DNA from: Boseongicola sp. SB0675_bin_26 | GTDB taxonomy: Bacteria > Pseudomonadota > Alphaproteobacteria > Rhodobacterales > Rhodobacteraceae | Length of the DNA stretch: 7,826 nucleotides | NCBI GenBank assembly: GCA_009843725.1 | Contig: VYCX01000060.1 | Span: 1-7,826, forward strand | Direction of reading: 5' to 3' | Shown here: positions 7,024 through 7,826 of the stretch, in pieces | How positions within the stretch are numbered: position 1 is the stretch's first letter | Layout of the letters: every line of letters starts with the position of its first letter | Made by a program: the position numbers and the translations under genes | The notes under the pieces: model-generated | Database searches by the model: none | Seen by the model: the letters and a program-made list of their open reading frames with translations, nothing else | What the model was told of the DNA's origin: nothing

Positions 7024-7050
7024 TCGTCCTCGATCCATGGCCCGGAAAAC

Positions 7051-7056
7051 AAGGGA
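7051..7056 (+). promoter_or_regulatory. Ribosome binding site deciding the E1 alpha start
   Basis: AAGGGA lies seven bases before the ATG at 7064. The in-frame ATG at 7037 has no comparable purine run before it, so 7064 is the better start. Confidence 0.65.
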
Positions 7057-7063
7057 TCCGACA

Positions 7064-7826
7064 ATGCCGCGCGATGGAAAGGCCAATGCCGAAGCCTACC
7101 TCGGGATGTACCGCCAGATGGCGCGGATCCGGGCGTTCGAGGACAAGGCCAACCAGCTATACCTAAATGCGCAGATGCCCGGACTGACGCACATGTATTC
7201 CGGTCAGGAGGCAGTGGCGGTGGGAATCTGCGAGGCGTTGACGGACGAAGACCGCATCACCTCGACCCATCGCGGCCATGGGCACTGCCTGGCCAAGGGG
7301 GCCGAGCTCAAGCTGATGTTCTGCGAACTTCTGGGCAAGGAAGAAGGCTATTGCCGGGGCAAGGGCGGCTCCATGCACATCGCCGACCAGGCCCATGGCA
7401 ACCTTGGCGCCAACGCCATCGTCGGCGGTTCGGCCGGCATCGCCACCGGGGCGGCTCTTTCGGCAAAGCGGTTGGGCAGGAACTACGTGACCGTCTGCTT
7501 CTTCGGCGACGGCGCAACGGCACAGGGCCTTTGGTACGAGGTCATGAACATGGCGGCACTCTGGAGGCTGCCCGTCATCTATGCCTGCGAGAACAACGGG
7601 TATTCCGAATACACGTCCACGGACGAGGTCGTGGCCGGCTCGCTGACCGCGCGGGCGGAGGCATTCGGGATCGAGGCGCACCAGGTTGACGGCCAGGACG
7701 TGCTGGCCGTCAACAAGTGCGCCACGGAACTGGTCGAACGCTGTCGCAGGGGCGAGGGCCCGTTTTTCATTGAACTCGAAACCTATCGCTACCACGGGCA
7801 CCATGTGGGCGACATCAATCGCGAAT
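7064..7826 (+). CDS. TPP-dependent dehydrogenase E1 component, alpha subunit (3' partial)
   Basis: Alpha subunit of a thiamine-pyrophosphate-dependent E1 of the pyruvate/acetoin/branched-chain 2-oxoacid dehydrogenase type; 254 residues are visible before the right edge, of an expected 320-350. It would decarboxylate or cleave a 2-oxoacid or acetoin-like ketone and pass the acyl group to a lipoyl E2. Visible marks are HMYSGQEAVAVG (43-54), THRGHGHCLAKG (68-79), GKGGSMH (99-105), the TPP/Mg motif GDGATAQG (148-155) ending in ENN (176-178), and YRYHGHHVGD (241-250). The HGHHVGD ending suits acetoin-dehydrogenase-like E1 alpha as well as pyruvate-type ones, so the substrate is open. An upstream ATG at 7037 would add nine residues but lacks a ribosome binding site. 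The gap after the M24 stop is 40 bases. E1 beta and E2 probably follow outside the window. Confidence 0.92.
   Translation, partial: MPRDGKANAEAYLGMYRQMARIRAFEDKANQLYLNAQMPGLTHMYSGQEAVAVGICEALTDEDRITSTHRGHGHCLAKGAELKLMFCELLGKEEGYCRGKGGSMHIADQAHGNLGANAIVGGSAGIATGAALSAKRLGRNYVTVCFFGDGATAQGLWYEVMNMAALWRLPVIYACENNGYSEYTSTDEVVAGSLTARAEAFGIEAHQVDGQDVLAVNKCATELVERCRRGEGPFFIELETYRYHGHHVGDINRE

Noticed and set aside
5950..7086. 378-codon minus-strand open frame over the M24 gene
   Set aside because: It mirrors the M24 codons and shows no domain. The + strand frame has four canonical metal ligands in order.
1..7826. tRNA, rRNA, CRISPR, insertion-sequence or phage signals
   Set aside because: I looked for direct-repeat arrays, terminal inverted repeats, transposase motifs and RNA-gene patterns and saw none. 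The window is almost entirely explained by the nine genes.

Overview
The window is a single dense run of nine genes, all on the + strand. Most junctions are overlaps or gaps of 1 to 3 bases. Base composition is clearly GC-rich and codons mostly end in G or C. The protein sequences look like those of an alphaproteobacterium, plausibly of the Rhodobacterales/Rhizobiales type. That placement is inference from composition and protein style; no taxonomic marker gene is present.

Layout. Positions 1-3264 hold four parts of a branched-chain-amino-acid-type (HAAT/Liv) ABC importer: two cytoplasmic ATPases (LivG-like, cut by the left edge, then LivF-like) and two membrane permeases (LivH-like, LivM-like). 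The periplasmic binding protein that would set the substrate is not in the window. Positions 3266-4051 encode a 261-residue glutathione S-transferase whose layout recalls the LigF beta-etherase branch. Positions 4053-4499 encode a small YdcZ-type membrane protein. Positions 4503-5585 encode an alpha/beta hydrolase with a helical N-terminal cap, like 2,6-dihydroxypseudooxynicotine hydrolase. A gap of 130 bases follows, the only sizeable one; it holds a perfect 12-base palindrome and a 7-bp hairpin. Positions 5716-7023 encode an M24 (creatinase/Xaa-Pro peptidase fold) protein that has lost one canonical metal ligand. From 7064 to the right edge runs the start of a TPP-dependent 2-oxoacid/acetoin-dehydrogenase-type E1 alpha subunit.

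How it fits together. The order importer, then glutathione-dependent enzyme, C-C or ester hydrolase, M24 hydrolase and TPP dehydrogenase looks like an uptake-and-breakdown operon for one small organic compound. A plausible reading is import, hydrolytic or glutathione-dependent cleavage, then oxidative decarboxylation or cleavage of a ketone or 2-oxoacid product to an acyl-CoA, with E1 beta and E2 encoded beyond the right edge. The substrate cannot be read from the sequence, and I do not recognise the combination as a named pathway. It is the best candidate here for an undescribed system.
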